Shown: positions 54,672 to 63,626 of the stretch, in pieces
Layout of the letters: each line of letters opens with the position of its first letter
Position numbering within the stretch: position 1 is the first letter of the stretch
Source: Pseudomonas frederiksbergensis
GTDB taxonomy: Bacteria > Pseudomonadota > Gammaproteobacteria > Pseudomonadales > Pseudomonadaceae
Direction: 5' to 3'
DNA length: 64,000 nt
NCBI RefSeq assembly: GCF_001952935.1
Contig: NZ_CP018319.1
Location: 2,696,501 to 2,760,500, forward strand
Made by a program: the position numbers and the translations under genes
The notes under the pieces: generated by a model
The model's input: the letters and a program-made list of their open reading frames with translations, nothing else
What the model was told of the DNA's origin: nothing
Database searches by the model: none

Positions 54672-57083
54672 CTACTGAGCTGAACGCGCCGGCAACAGCT
54701 TCAACGTGCTGCGGGTATTGGCCGTGACTTCTTCGTCGTTGAGATACGCCTGGTAGTAAATCCCTTCGATATACGCCTCAGCCTGATCGTCATAGTGGCT
54801 GTCGAACAGTACGCCACTCTGGCCGACCGGGTTGACGGTCAGGCTGTGGGTCGGGTCGGCGAAGTCGATCAGGCGCCGGGTCGAGGGGCCGTAAGTCACT
54901 GGCCATGGCGCGGGGCCGATTTTGGCCGAGAGGTTGTTCGGTACTTCATGGGTACCGGGTGCCGCGAAGGGGCCGACATTGAAGATCCGCTCCAGCGGCT
55001 TTTGCTGTCCCAGCGGATGGCCATGGGTCAGCGTGTGCGCCTTGCCCCACTGCCATTGCGCGAAATCGCCGCCGAGGGTGGTCTTGAGATGAGCAATGCT
55101 CGCCTGCCATGCAACCTTGACCGTATCGGCGCGGGTTTCCTTGTCGGGGGTGTTGCGGTTGTCCCACCACGGCGAATCGGCAGTCGCGGCCAGGCGAGGC
55201 AGTGCGGAATCAATCACCCGGGTCGACAGCAAAGTCTCGAAGAAGTCATTGCCCAGCTCATCGTGCATCGTCGCGTCAGCCAGGTTGAACAGGAACTGGT
55301 TGAACAACGTGGCGCTGGTGGAATCGAGCGGGTAGTCACCTTGCCATTGGGCCAGTTGCTCAACCAGTTTGAGTTCGGCGGGATCGCTCACTACTTCACG
55401 TAATACCGGCAATAGCGGCGCCAGCAGGCGCGGGCCGTAAGCGGTTGTGGTGCCCAGTTGCAGCTTCTGGCTGGCGTCCAGATCCCACTTGATGGTTTTG
55501 TCGCTGAGCTGGCGATTGAGCTGCTGACCTCGATCGGCCAGGTTGTAGTAACCGGGAATCTCCATGCCGGTCGGCGACACCGGCTGGAAGTTGGCCGACA
55601 CGATGTAACCGCGTGCCGGGTTCTCTTCCTGTGGGTTGGCGCTGAACGGGTAGAAACCTTCCTTGTCCGCGTCGGCGGTGCTGCCATCGAGGATGAACCC
55701 CGGACGCACACCCGCCGGACGTTTTGGCAATTGCGCTGCTGCCCACCAGCCGATGTCGCCCTTGGCGTTGGCCCAGACGATGTTCAGGCCCGGCGCCTGG
55801 ATCTTTGCAGAGGCACTGCGCGCCTTGGCCAGGGTGTCGGCGCGGTTGAGCTGATAGAAGCCCTCAAGGATCGGATTCTGGCTTTCGAGAAAACCCCACC
55901 ACATGGCGATCGGCGTTTTACCGACGCTGCTGCCCAGCGCATCGTTGACGATCGGGCCGTGGGGCGACTGGCGCAGCACCAGTGTCACCGGGGCCTGGCC
56001 CTTGACCGCGATCTGCTGTTCGCTGGTCACCATGTCTACCCACTTGCCGCGATACCAGACCTGATTGGAGTTGTCCGGGTTGACCTTCTCGGCAATCAGA
56101 TCGAGGTCGTCGTTCTGGAACATGGTGATGCTCCAGCCGAAGTCGCGGTTCATCCCGAGAGAGGCGAATGGCATCAATGCCTGATAGTGGCCGTAGAGCT
56201 CGAAACCCGGTGCCGAGAGCTGCGCTTCATACCACACCGACGGCGCGGAAAAACGGATATGCGGGTCGCCGGCCAACAGCGGCTTGCCGCTTTTGGTCCG
56301 ACTGCCGGAGACCGCCCAGGCGTTGCTGCCCTCGAACTGCGGCAAGCCGTTGTCGGCCAGCGCCTGTTCGCTGAGACGGGCGAGGGCGTTGAGATCTTTC
56401 CAGTCGGTGCTGGCGAGGGGCGGCATGGCAGCGCTGCGGTTTTTCGTCAGTACACCCTTGGGCTGCCAGTCGAGATCGAAGACGTTCAGGTAGTTGGCGC
56501 CCAACTGATCGCGCACGTAGGTCAGCAACGGTTCGGTGCGAAACGCCGCAGCAAAACTGTAGGCCATGTAACCGGCGATGCTGATGGTGTCCTGGGCGGT
56601 GAAAGGACGTTTGGGAATGCCCAGTACATCAAATTCCGCAGGTTTTGAATGGCCGTCCTGATATTGATTGATGCCATCCAGATAGGCTTGCATGGCGATA
56701 AAGGCCGGCGACTGTTTGTCCATGTTCGCCAGGTAGGTGTCGGCGCGTTCGCGAATGCGCAGGCTGCGCATCAGCTTGTCGGTGTCGAGCAGTTTCGGGC
56801 CCAGTACCTCGGCCAGCTCGCCGCGTGCGAGACGGCGCAGGACTTCCATCTGGAACAGCCGATCCTGGGCGTGCACGTAGCCGAGGGCGCGGTACAGGTC
56901 GGTTTCGTTATCGGCGCGGATGTGCGGGATGCCGCGCTCGTCGTAGCGCACGGTGACCGAACCTTGCAGGTGTTGCAGCTCCACCATGCCTTGGCGTGTC
57001 GGCTGCTTGCTGAAAACGTACCAGCCTGCACCTGCGGCGAGCGCGGCAACCAGCAGGGCGAGGACGGTCAGGCTGCGTTTCAT
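54672..57083 (-). CDS. hacB: Penicillin-acylase-family Ntn hydrolase, probable acyl-homoserine-lactone acylase (HacB-like)
   Basis: 803-residue periplasmic protein made as a precursor. The N-terminal signal or anchor is MKRSLTVLALLVAALAAGAG. The alpha chain runs from about 35 to 252, and cleavage before S253 (EG-SNAWAVSGSRT) exposes the catalytic serine of the beta chain. Other catalytic-site features are GDPHIRFSAPSVWYEAQL and NRDFGWSITMFQNDD. In P. aeruginosa the acylase PA0305 (HacB) lies just after spuH, as here, and degrades AHL signals. Whether this copy cleaves AHLs, beta-lactams or other amides cannot be seen. Confidence 0.85.
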   Translation of the reverse strand: MKRSLTVLALLVAALAAGAGWYVFSKQPTRQGMVELQHLQGSVTVRYDERGIPHIRADNETDLYRALGYVHAQDRLFQMEVLRRLARGELAEVLGPKLLDTDKLMRSLRIRERADTYLANMDKQSPAFIAMQAYLDGINQYQDGHSKPAEFDVLGIPKRPFTAQDTISIAGYMAYSFAAAFRTEPLLTYVRDQLGANYLNVFDLDWQPKGVLTKNRSAAMPPLASTDWKDLNALARLSEQALADNGLPQFEGSNAWAVSGSRTKSGKPLLAGDPHIRFSAPSVWYEAQLSAPGFELYGHYQALMPFASLGMNRDFGWSITMFQNDDLDLIAEKVNPDNSNQVWYRGKWVDMVTSEQQIAVKGQAPVTLVLRQSPHGPIVNDALGSSVGKTPIAMWWGFLESQNPILEGFYQLNRADTLAKARSASAKIQAPGLNIVWANAKGDIGWWAAAQLPKRPAGVRPGFILDGSTADADKEGFYPFSANPQEENPARGYIVSANFQPVSPTGMEIPGYYNLADRGQQLNRQLSDKTIKWDLDASQKLQLGTTTAYGPRLLAPLLPVLREVVSDPAELKLVEQLAQWQGDYPLDSTSATLFNQFLFNLADATMHDELGNDFFETLLSTRVIDSALPRLAATADSPWWDNRNTPDKETRADTVKVAWQASIAHLKTTLGGDFAQWQWGKAHTLTHGHPLGQQKPLERIFNVGPFAAPGTHEVPNNLSAKIGPAPWPVTYGPSTRRLIDFADPTHSLTVNPVGQSGVLFDSHYDDQAEAYIEGIYYQAYLNDEEVTANTRSTLKLLPARSAQ

Positions 57084-57161
57084 GGTGATTCCTTGTTGTT
57101 ATGTGTGGCAGCAGTTCCTGGCGCCACTGTTTAACACGGCTTGCCGACATGGCCATCGCAC

Positions 57162-57773
57162 TTAGGAGGGATTCGCGTCTCCTGTCAGCGTTTGCTTCTG
57201 TGTGTCGACTGGCCACGGGCAATAACAACCCACGGCCAGTGTGTGCGTGGCATTCACCGCGCGGCCTTCGTTCAACGCTTGCAGAATCGGTTCGATAAAG
57301 CTGTTGCTGGAATTGCAGGTCAGGCCTTCGCTGTACGGGCCGAAATACGCCAGTTTGCCGTTGCGATCCCAGATCGCCACGGCCGGGCTTGCGGGGATCT
57401 GTTCGGAACCCGGCAGGACCGCGATGCTTTTCAGGCTGCTTAAGGTGTTCGGCAACTGGCCGTGGCTGCCAGGCTTTTGTACCGCATAAAACTCCACGCC
57501 TTGCGGTACATAATGCTCAACCAGTTCGCTGAGGTGTTGTTGGTTACCGACGTTGCACGGACAGGCCGGGTCCCAGAAATGCACGAGGCGGATGGCGCCG
57601 GGGCCGGCGAGGTTATCGGGCAGGCGCAGCGGGTCGCCGGAGAACACCGCGGTGTGCTCGCTGAACGCTCGCAGGTAGCGTCCCTCAAACCAGTCGTAGG
57701 CAGCCCACAGCACGCCGGCACACACGAGGGCGAGCAGGCTGGCAAGCAATGTGGCGCGGTAGGGCGAGCGCAT
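57162..57773 (-). CDS. Secreted thioredoxin-like protein (DUF6436 type)
   Basis: 203-residue protein. One N-terminal helix, ATLLASLLALVCAGVLWAAYDW, anchors it to the membrane. The domain has AIRLVHFWDPACPCNVGNQQHL, whose CPC resembles the active-site position of thioredoxins but with a one-residue spacer instead of CxxC, then VEFYAVQKPGS and PAVAIWDRNGKLAYFGPYSEG. Its Cys residues (CPC, TCNS, GCYC) may form disulfides or bind metal. Start MRSPYRATLL at 57773. 78 bases downstream of its stop is the acylase start (same strand). Confidence 0.72.
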   Translation of the reverse strand: MRSPYRATLLASLLALVCAGVLWAAYDWFEGRYLRAFSEHTAVFSGDPLRLPDNLAGPGAIRLVHFWDPACPCNVGNQQHLSELVEHYVPQGVEFYAVQKPGSHGQLPNTLSSLKSIAVLPGSEQIPASPAVAIWDRNGKLAYFGPYSEGLTCNSSNSFIEPILQALNEGRAVNATHTLAVGCYCPWPVDTQKQTLTGDANPS

Positions 57774-57870
57774 GGATTTCAGTCCTCGAAGGTGCGCTAG
57801 CTTGCCATGCTTGCCCCAACAGATGAATATCGCAGGCCCATAAAGTCCGTTTCGCGTTCTGGAATTGCTC

Positions 57871-58818
57871 ATGTCTGCCACTTTCGACCCCGATCACCTG
57901 CGTGCCAGCCTGCGGCCGCTGGCCGACTGGCAGCCGCTGTCGGTAGAAGCGCTGGCTTACCAGCGTTTCTACGGGCTGGATTTTGCGGGGCGCAACGTGC
58001 GCAGTGGCCTTGGGCGTTTCGCGATCGATGGTTATGAAGTGGTCAGCCAGGTCTGGTGGCCCGAGCGGGCGAAGGCGACGCTGTTTTTGTTCCACGGTTA
58101 TTACGATCACACCGGGCTTTACCGGCATGTGATCGAGTGGGCGCTGGAGCAGGATTTTGCGGTGATTGCCTGCGACCTGCCGGGACACGGGCTGTCCAGT
58201 GGCGAACGGGCCAGCATCAAGGATTTCACCGAGTATCAGGACACGCTGCAAGGGTTGTTCACCGAGGCGCAATCCCTCGATCTGCCGCAGCCGTGGCACC
58301 TGTGCGGGCAAAGCACGGGCGGCGCGATCGTGATCGATCATGTGCTCAATCAGGGGGCCAGCAGTCCGGCCCAGGGCCAGGTCATTCTGCTGTCGCCGTT
58401 GGTAAGGCCGCGGGCCTGGGGCTGGTCGCAGCTCAGTTATTACCTGCTCAAGCCTTTCGTCAAAGCCATCGCCCGGCGCTTCAGCGAGAACTCCAACGAT
58501 CCGGATTTTCTGCCCTTCCTGCAAGCGGACCCGTTGCAGCCGCTCCGTTTACCGACCGCCTGGGTCGGTGCGCTGGCGCGCTGGATCAAGCACATCGAAG
58601 CCGCACCGTACAGCATGCGGCGACCGCTGATTGTGCAGGGGCAGGCGGACATGACCGTGGATTGGGAGCATAACCTTGAAGTGTTGCGGGGCAAGTTCGA
58701 TCGGCCGCAAGTGCTGATGTTGCCTGAGGCACGGCATCACCTGGCGAATGAAACGATGGCGTTGCGGCGGGAGTATTTCGGGTTTTTGACCAAGCGGATC
58801 AAGGGCAGGAATCTTTAG
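57871..58818 (+). CDS. Alpha/beta hydrolase (monoacylglycerol-lipase-like)
   Basis: 315-residue serine hydrolase. HGYYDHTGLYRHVI is the oxyanion region, the nucleophile is Ser148 in CGQSTGG, the acid Asp in VQGQADMTVDW and His in EARHHLANE. This S33-like arrangement suits ester or monoglyceride cleavage. MSATFDPDHLRA at 57871 begins the coding region. No signal peptide is seen, so it is cytoplasmic. It is divergent from the thioredoxin-like gene. Confidence 0.85.
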   Translation: MSATFDPDHLRASLRPLADWQPLSVEALAYQRFYGLDFAGRNVRSGLGRFAIDGYEVVSQVWWPERAKATLFLFHGYYDHTGLYRHVIEWALEQDFAVIACDLPGHGLSSGERASIKDFTEYQDTLQGLFTEAQSLDLPQPWHLCGQSTGGAIVIDHVLNQGASSPAQGQVILLSPLVRPRAWGWSQLSYYLLKPFVKAIARRFSENSNDPDFLPFLQADPLQPLRLPTAWVGALARWIKHIEAAPYSMRRPLIVQGQADMTVDWEHNLEVLRGKFDRPQVLMLPEARHHLANETMALRREYFGFLTKRIKGRNL

Positions 58819-58833
58819 CGTCTGTGCTGGCCT

Positions 58834-58940
58834 CTTCGCGAGCAAGTCGAATCGTCGCACCGCCGCTCCCACAGGGTTTTTGTGTACGCCATAGAGCCCA
58901 TGTGGGAGCGGCGGTGCGACGATTCGACTTGCTCGCGAAG
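58834..58940. repeat. Long perfect inverted repeat with 40-bp arms (REPIN variant)
   Basis: Left arm from CTTCGCGAGCAAGTCGAATC, right arm its exact complement ending TTGCTCGCGAAG; 40-base arms matching without a mismatch, separated by 27 bases. The arms contain GTCGAATCGTCGCACCGCCG, not the GGGCTTGCT core of the common REPIN, so it is a separate REP family. It lies between convergent hydrolase and DUF2059-type genes. Confidence 0.88.
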
Positions 58941-58962
58941 GCAATCTTCCAGACGCCAAAAA

Positions 58963-59715
58963 TCACTGACCAGAATTGGATGTGTTCTGCCCAACCGCCA
59001 GCCCCGCGCGAATCGCCGCCAAGGCTGCCTGGTAATAAGCCTTGCCCTCGGCGGACTCGGCGAAAGTCGCGAATTCTTCCAGTTCTTCATCCGACAGGTC
59101 GCGATAGACATACAACAGCGTGTTGTTCAGGTCGTTGCCGATCTGCTCCATCAAGCGCTGACGCTGACCATTCAACATGCCTTGCGCCTGACCGCCGCCG
59201 AGCAGGCCGGGGATCATCGAGCTGAGGCTGTCGGCCGCGACGCCGGCGATCGCCAGGCTGACTTCCGCGCCGGCTTCGCGAGCGGGCAGGGCCTGGGCCA
59301 GATGGCCAATGATCAGCATGCGGGTGTCGCTGGCCTGGATCTTGGGCAGGCCCTTGGCGTTTTTTGCCAACTGATCGCGACGGGTCGCAAGCAATTCGGC
59401 GGCCACGATTTTCTTGCCCAAAGGTGACTGAAAGAATGTCAGCGCAGGTTTCGGATCGGCGAGGGCCTTGCGCAATTGCGCTTCGGCGCGCTGGTCCACG
59501 GCCTGGGGGGCAAAGCGCTGATTGCTGTTATTCACCAGCGCCTGGAACACTGCCGGCGGCAGGCTGTTCTGGTACCGCTGCTGAGCGGCCGAGAGAGCGT
59601 CGTTGAAATGCGCGCGTTGTTCTGGCCAACCGGCGACCTTGTACAGCTGGTCGTGGCCGTCTGCCCAAGCGGGCAATACACAGAACATCAACAGTGAAAA
59701 AAGCAAACGGCGCAT
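58963..59715 (-). CDS. DUF2059-like secreted protein
   Basis: 250-residue protein with a signal peptide (MRRLLFSLLMFCVLPAWA). The mature part is helical: DRAEAQLRKALADPKPALTF-type segments, FFQSPLGKKIVAAELLATRRD, and SDEELEEFATFAESAEGKAYYQAALAAI near the C-terminus, which fits the DUF2059 pattern of a helical repeat ending in a ...SPEG.. motif. Function unknown. Start MRRLLFSL at 59715. The neighbour at 59824 is divergent. Confidence 0.68.
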   Translation of the reverse strand: MRRLLFSLLMFCVLPAWADGHDQLYKVAGWPEQRAHFNDALSAAQQRYQNSLPPAVFQALVNNSNQRFAPQAVDQRAEAQLRKALADPKPALTFFQSPLGKKIVAAELLATRRDQLAKNAKGLPKIQASDTRMLIIGHLAQALPAREAGAEVSLAIAGVAADSLSSMIPGLLGGGQAQGMLNGQRQRLMEQIGNDLNNTLLYVYRDLSDEELEEFATFAESAEGKAYYQAALAAIRAGLAVGQNTSNSGQ

Positions 59716-59823
59716 AGGGACTCCTGTCAGCAGGCGACTATTCTCCGTGTGGCATTCGTCCTTGTCGAGAATTCGTATCAACCCGCTGCGCGGCTCTGTC
59801 GGATTTTCAGGCACAGGAATACT

Positions 59824-60456
59824 ATGCGCGGCATGCGAATACCCTCTGATCACCCGCTGCTGTTACGTATCGTCGACGACCTGGCCGAGCACGGCTGGTC
59901 GCAGCAGAATATTTTCCTTCCTCTGGGTCTGACCCGGGAACTGGCGGCTGAGTGCCGTAAACGTGCTGCCGAGGGCGAATTGGCCCCGGCCGCCGTAGGG
60001 CGCGGGGCGACATCCGGGATTCGCGAGGGGATTCGCGGCGACCATATCCAGTGGATCGAGCCCGGCCAGGCGTTGGCGTGTGACAGTTACCTGGATTTGA
60101 TGGACAGCCTGCGCGAGGCGATGAATCGCGGTTTGTTTCTGGGCCTGGAAGATTTCGAAAGCCATTTCGCGCTGTACCCGCCCGGCGCGTTCTACCTCAA
60201 GCATGTCGACCGTTTCCGCGACGACGACCGGCGCATGGTGTCGGCGGTGGTCTATCTCAACGACGCCTGGCTGCCCGAGCACGGCGGCCAGTTGCGCATG
60301 TACCTCGATGAAAGCGTCGAACATGATGTGGTGCCCGCCGGTGGTTGCCTGGTGGTGTTCCTGTCGGGTGAAGTGCCCCATGAAGTCCTGCCCGCGACCC
60401 GCGATCGCCTGTCGTTGACCGGCTGGTTCCGGCGCCGTGGCAACGAGCCGTTCTGA
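59824..60456 (+). CDS. Prolyl-hydroxylase-type 2-oxoglutarate/Fe(II) dioxygenase (PPHD-like)
   Basis: 210-residue enzyme of the PHD/EGLN type. The Fe(II) facial triad is H127 and D129 in LKHVDRFRDDD with the distal H186 in GEVPHEVLP, and R195 for 2-oxoglutarate. LALYPPGAFYLKH-type and VVYLNDAWLPEHGGQLR are family-like. In Pseudomonas, PPHD hydroxylates a proline of EF-Tu and links oxygen or iron status to physiology. The start MRGMRIPSDH may begin at 59824 or at 59833. The DUF523 gene follows after 2 bases. Confidence 0.87.
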   Translation: MRGMRIPSDHPLLLRIVDDLAEHGWSQQNIFLPLGLTRELAAECRKRAAEGELAPAAVGRGATSGIREGIRGDHIQWIEPGQALACDSYLDLMDSLREAMNRGLFLGLEDFESHFALYPPGAFYLKHVDRFRDDDRRMVSAVVYLNDAWLPEHGGQLRMYLDESVEHDVVPAGGCLVVFLSGEVPHEVLPATRDRLSLTGWFRRRGNEPF

Positions 60457-60458
60457 TC

Positions 60459-60944
60459 ATGCAAAAAATACTGGTAAGCCGCTGTCTGCTGGGCCACCGC
60501 GTACGTTACGACGGCGGTGCGAGTGGGCCGTTCGATCAGCTTCAGCAGTGGCTTGATGAAGGTCGAGTGGTGCCATTGTGTCCGGAGGTGGCCGGTGGCT
60601 TGCCGACGCCAAGGGCCGCCGCGGAAATTCCGGGCGGGCAGGGTGGTGAAGTGCTGGATGGCCTCGCCTCAGTCATCACCACCGAGGGCGAGGACGTCAG
60701 CGCCGAGTTTCTCTCGGGGGCTTGTCAGGCGTTGGAACTGGTGCAAAAGCACGGCATCCGCATTGCCGTGCTCAAGGCCAACAGCCCGTCTTGCGGGAAT
60801 CTGTTGACCTACGACGGGACGTTCAGTGGGGTGAAGGTGAGTGGCGAGGGCGTGACGGCGGCGTTGCTCAGGCGCCATGGGGTTCAGGTCTTCAGTGAGC
60901 TGGAACTGGCCGAGGCGGCGGTGACCTTGGCAATGCTTGACTAA
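60459..60944 (+). CDS. DUF523 family protein
   Basis: 161-residue protein of the DUF523 family. Conserved cysteines are in VSRCLLGHRVRYDGG, PLCPEVAGGLPTPR and ANSPSCGN, a set that could bind a metal or Fe-S cluster. Function is not established. It starts two bases after the stop of the dioxygenase gene, so it is co-transcribed, and a joint role is possible but not shown. Confidence 0.85.
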   Translation: MQKILVSRCLLGHRVRYDGGASGPFDQLQQWLDEGRVVPLCPEVAGGLPTPRAAAEIPGGQGGEVLDGLASVITTEGEDVSAEFLSGACQALELVQKHGIRIAVLKANSPSCGNLLTYDGTFSGVKVSGEGVTAALLRRHGVQVFSELELAEAAVTLAMLD

Positions 60945-60962
60945 CGATCAATACAAAACAAA

Positions 60963-61052
60963 TGTGGGAGCGGGCTTGCTCGCGAAAGCGGTGTGTCAGT
61001 CGACATCAACTATGATTGATACACCGCTTTCGCGAGCAAGCCCGCTCCCACA
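60963..61052. repeat. REPIN (GGAGCGGGCTTGCTCGCGAA type)
   Basis: Left arm TGTGGGAGCGGGCTTGCTCG, right arm CGAGCAAGCCCGCTCCCACA, plus AAGCGGTGT/ACACCGCTT inside, nearly the same as at 21943. Between convergent genes. Confidence 0.9.
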
Positions 61053-61072
61053 TTAGATCCATTGCTGGCTGA

Positions 61073-61657
61073 TCAGGGTTTCGGCGCCACGCTCGCATCC
61101 GCCCCCAACCACTTCTGTTCCAGCGCCTCCAGTCGCCCATCCGCCTTGATCCGCTGCAGGGCGTTCTCCAGGCTGGCATGAAATGCCGGGTTACCCTTCT
61201 GAAACGGAATCGCCAGATTAACCGGCGATGTGTCTTTTGGTTTCTCTTGCGTCAGCGACTGCACCAGCAAAATCGAACGTGGCTCTTCCTTCTGCGCGAT
61301 CAATTGCGGGTTGGTCTGAACGTAAGGCTCGCTGAAATCGAAACGATCCTTGAGGTCCGGGGTCACTGCTATGTGGTTGATGGCGATGTCGTATTTACCG
61401 CTTTCGACACCGGCCAGCAGATCGTTGGAATCGGTAATGACGAAGTCGGCTCGCACATCCAGCTCATTGGCCAGCATTTGCCCCAACTCGACTTCAAAAC
61501 CCGAGAGTTGGCCGTCTTCCTTGAAATTGAAGGGCGGTGTATTAGCCTCAATGGCAATACGCAATTCGCCGCGGTCGTTTACATCGTCAATCAGTTCGGC
61601 ATGAACCAAAGGGCTCAGAAGGGGTAGCAGGCAGATCAGGCCAGGCAAAAAGCGCAT
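61073..61657 (-). CDS. Short amino-acid-type ABC solute-binding protein, most of lobe 2 absent
   Basis: 194-residue periplasmic protein, against about 250-265 for typical family 3 binding proteins. A signal peptide (MRFLPGLICLLPLLSPLVHA) is followed by DRGELRIAIEANTPPFNFKE and GYDIAINHIAV-like lobe 1 features. The segment after NPQLIAQKEEP and VQSLTQEKPKDTSPVNLAIPFQKGN skips the usual lobe 2 strands and joins the C-terminal helices FHASLENALQRIKADGRLEALEQKWLG. An internal deletion of about 60-70 residues is likely. It may be inactive or bind differently. In PAO1 a cysteine-type SBP lies at this locus near serA. Confidence 0.78.
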   Translation of the reverse strand: MRFLPGLICLLPLLSPLVHAELIDDVNDRGELRIAIEANTPPFNFKEDGQLSGFEVELGQMLANELDVRADFVITDSNDLLAGVESGKYDIAINHIAVTPDLKDRFDFSEPYVQTNPQLIAQKEEPRSILLVQSLTQEKPKDTSPVNLAIPFQKGNPAFHASLENALQRIKADGRLEALEQKWLGADASVAPKP

Positions 61658-61792
61658 GGTCACTCCTTTGAATTCATTATTGCGATGCTCTGATACAGGC
61701 TCGCTTTGCTATGGTTGTCGAGTGCCTTCGACAACGATTGGCCGTGAAGTTGTCATGGCCACACGGATTTTACGAAAAAACTGGAGAAGAAA

Positions 61793-62218
61793 ATGAAAAC
61801 CTTTATGTCACGTGCAGCATTGGCTGGCCTGTTGATGGGGGCTTCGATGCTGGCAACGGCGGCTACACCGGCTCCAAAAGGTGCAGAAGTATCCATCGTT
61901 TCTCCTGCGGATGGCGCCACGGTTCCGCAGACCGTCGTCGTCAAGTTCGCTGTCGAGAACATTGCGCTGGCGCCAGCGGGCGATGTCACCAAGAACACCG
62001 GCCATCACCATTTGCTGATCGACGTCGACAAACTGCCAGCTGCTGGCGCCCCGATCCCGAATGATGCCAACCATTTGCACTTCGGCAAAGCGCAGACCCA
62101 GGCCGAAATCAAGCTGACACCGGGCAAGCACACCTTGCAGCTGGAACTGGGTGATAGCGGCCACATGCCGTTCGATCCGCCGATCGTGTCGGAAAAAATC
62201 ACCGTCAACGTTAAGTAA
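61793..62218 (+). CDS. DUF4399 family secreted protein
   Basis: 141-residue protein with a signal peptide (AALAGLLMGASMLATAATPA). VSIVSPADGATVPQTVVVKFAVENIALAP and NTGHHHLLIDVDKLP are family hallmarks; the HHH cluster and NHLHFGKAQTQ could bind a metal. Immunoglobulin-like beta sandwich is likely. Function unknown; it is conserved beside serA in Pseudomonas. A clear AGAAGAA lies before the ATG. Confidence 0.85.
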   Translation: MKTFMSRAALAGLLMGASMLATAATPAPKGAEVSIVSPADGATVPQTVVVKFAVENIALAPAGDVTKNTGHHHLLIDVDKLPAAGAPIPNDANHLHFGKAQTQAEIKLTPGKHTLQLELGDSGHMPFDPPIVSEKITVNVK

Positions 62219-62235
62219 CGTTAGTCGCGCCCATG

Positions 62236-62266
62236 AAAAAGGAGACCCGAAGGTCTCCTTTTTTTG
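62236..62266. terminator. Bidirectional terminator between DUF4399 and serA genes
   Basis: AAAAAGGAGACC / GGTCTCCTTTTT with a CGAA loop followed by TTT; A-run on the other side serves serA read from the right. Confidence 0.9.
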
Positions 62267-62281
62267 TCGCTCAAGTCACTC

Positions 62282-63511
62282 TCAGAACAACACGCGGCAA
62301 CGAATGGTGCCGTTGATGTGCTGCAGCTTCTCTTGCGCCATTTCCGAGTATTCGGCGTCGACGTCGATCACGACGTAGCCGACTTTCTCGTTGGTCTGCA
62401 GGAACTGACCGGAAATGTTGATGCCGTTTTCGGCGAAGACCTTGTTGATCTCGCTCATCACACCCGGAATGTTTTCGTGGATGTGCAGCAGACGGTGCTT
62501 GCCAGGGTGAGCCGGCAGGGCCACTTCCGGGAAGTTCACCGACGATACCGAAGTACCGTTGTCGCTGTACTTGACCAGTTTCTCTGCCACTTCCAGACCG
62601 ATGTTGGCTTGTGCCTCAGCGGTGGAACCGCCGATGTGCGGGGTCAGGATCACGTTGTCCAGGCCACGCAGCGGGCTTTCGAACTCTTCTTCGTTGGAGC
62701 GTGGCTCCACCGGGAAGACGTCGATGGCCGCGCCGATCAGGTGCTTGTCCTTGATCGCGTCCGCCAGGGCGTCCAGTTCAACAACAGTGCCGCGAGCCGC
62801 GTTGATCAGGATGCCGCCCTTCTTGATGGCGCGGATTTCCTTCTCGCCGATCATCCACTGGGTCGCAGCGGTTTCCGGAACGTGCAGGGTGACGATGTCG
62901 GACATGCCCAGCAGCTCGTGCAGGTTGCCGACCTGAGTGGCGTTGCCCAATGGCAGCTTGGTCACGGTGTCGTAGAAGTACACCTGCATGCCCAGGCCTT
63001 CCGCCAGGACCGACAGTTGAGTACCGATCGAGCCGTAACCGACGATGCCGAGCTTCTTGCCACGGATTTCGAAGGAGTTGGCAGCGCTCTTGATCCAGCC
63101 GCCACGGTGGCAGGAAGCGTTCTTCTCAGGGATGCCGCGCAGCAACAGGATCGCTTCGGCCAGCACCAGCTCGGCAACGGAGCGAGTGTTGGAGTACGGA
63201 GCGTTGAACACGGCGATGCCGCGTTCGCGGGCAGCGTTAAGGTCGACCTGGTTGGTGCCGATGCAGAAACAGCCGACAGCGACCAGTTTCTTCGCGTGAT
63301 CGAAGATTTCTTCAGTCAGTTGAGTGCGCGAGCGAATGCCGATGAAGTGCGCCTCAGCGATCTTTTCCTTCAGCTGGGCTTCCGGCAGAGAACCTGTGAG
63401 GTACTCGATGCTGGTGTAGCCCGCCGACTTGAGGACGTCGACAGCCGATTGGTGGACGCCTTCGAGAAGAAGGAACTTGATCTTGCTCTTATCGAGAGAA
63501 GTCTTGCTCAT
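62282..63511 (-). CDS. serA: D-3-phosphoglycerate dehydrogenase SerA
   Basis: 409-residue NAD-dependent first enzyme of serine synthesis. The Rossmann motif is GKKLGIVGYGSIGTQLSVLA near residue 150, the catalytic Arg and Glu lie in NAARGTVVELDALADA and EPRSNEEEF segments, and the C-terminal ACT domain (from about 335, LLHIHENIPGVMSEINKVF) binds serine for feedback control. Related SerA enzymes also reduce 2-oxoglutarate to D-2-hydroxyglutarate, which pulls the reaction forward. Divergent from the partial dehydrogenase gene that recycles D-2-HG. Confidence 0.96.
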   Translation of the reverse strand: MSKTSLDKSKIKFLLLEGVHQSAVDVLKSAGYTSIEYLTGSLPEAQLKEKIAEAHFIGIRSRTQLTEEIFDHAKKLVAVGCFCIGTNQVDLNAARERGIAVFNAPYSNTRSVAELVLAEAILLLRGIPEKNASCHRGGWIKSAANSFEIRGKKLGIVGYGSIGTQLSVLAEGLGMQVYFYDTVTKLPLGNATQVGNLHELLGMSDIVTLHVPETAATQWMIGEKEIRAIKKGGILINAARGTVVELDALADAIKDKHLIGAAIDVFPVEPRSNEEEFESPLRGLDNVILTPHIGGSTAEAQANIGLEVAEKLVKYSDNGTSVSSVNFPEVALPAHPGKHRLLHIHENIPGVMSEINKVFAENGINISGQFLQTNEKVGYVVIDVDAEYSEMAQEKLQHINGTIRCRVLF

Positions 63512-63626
63512 CTGCGTAAACCTGTATCCCGGAGAAAAATGGCAGGAAATAGCCAGCAGACGCTGACCCGAACGGCAAGAATGCCGTTACCGCAGAATAG
63601 CCGTTGGGCACTACCCTGCGGGGTCG

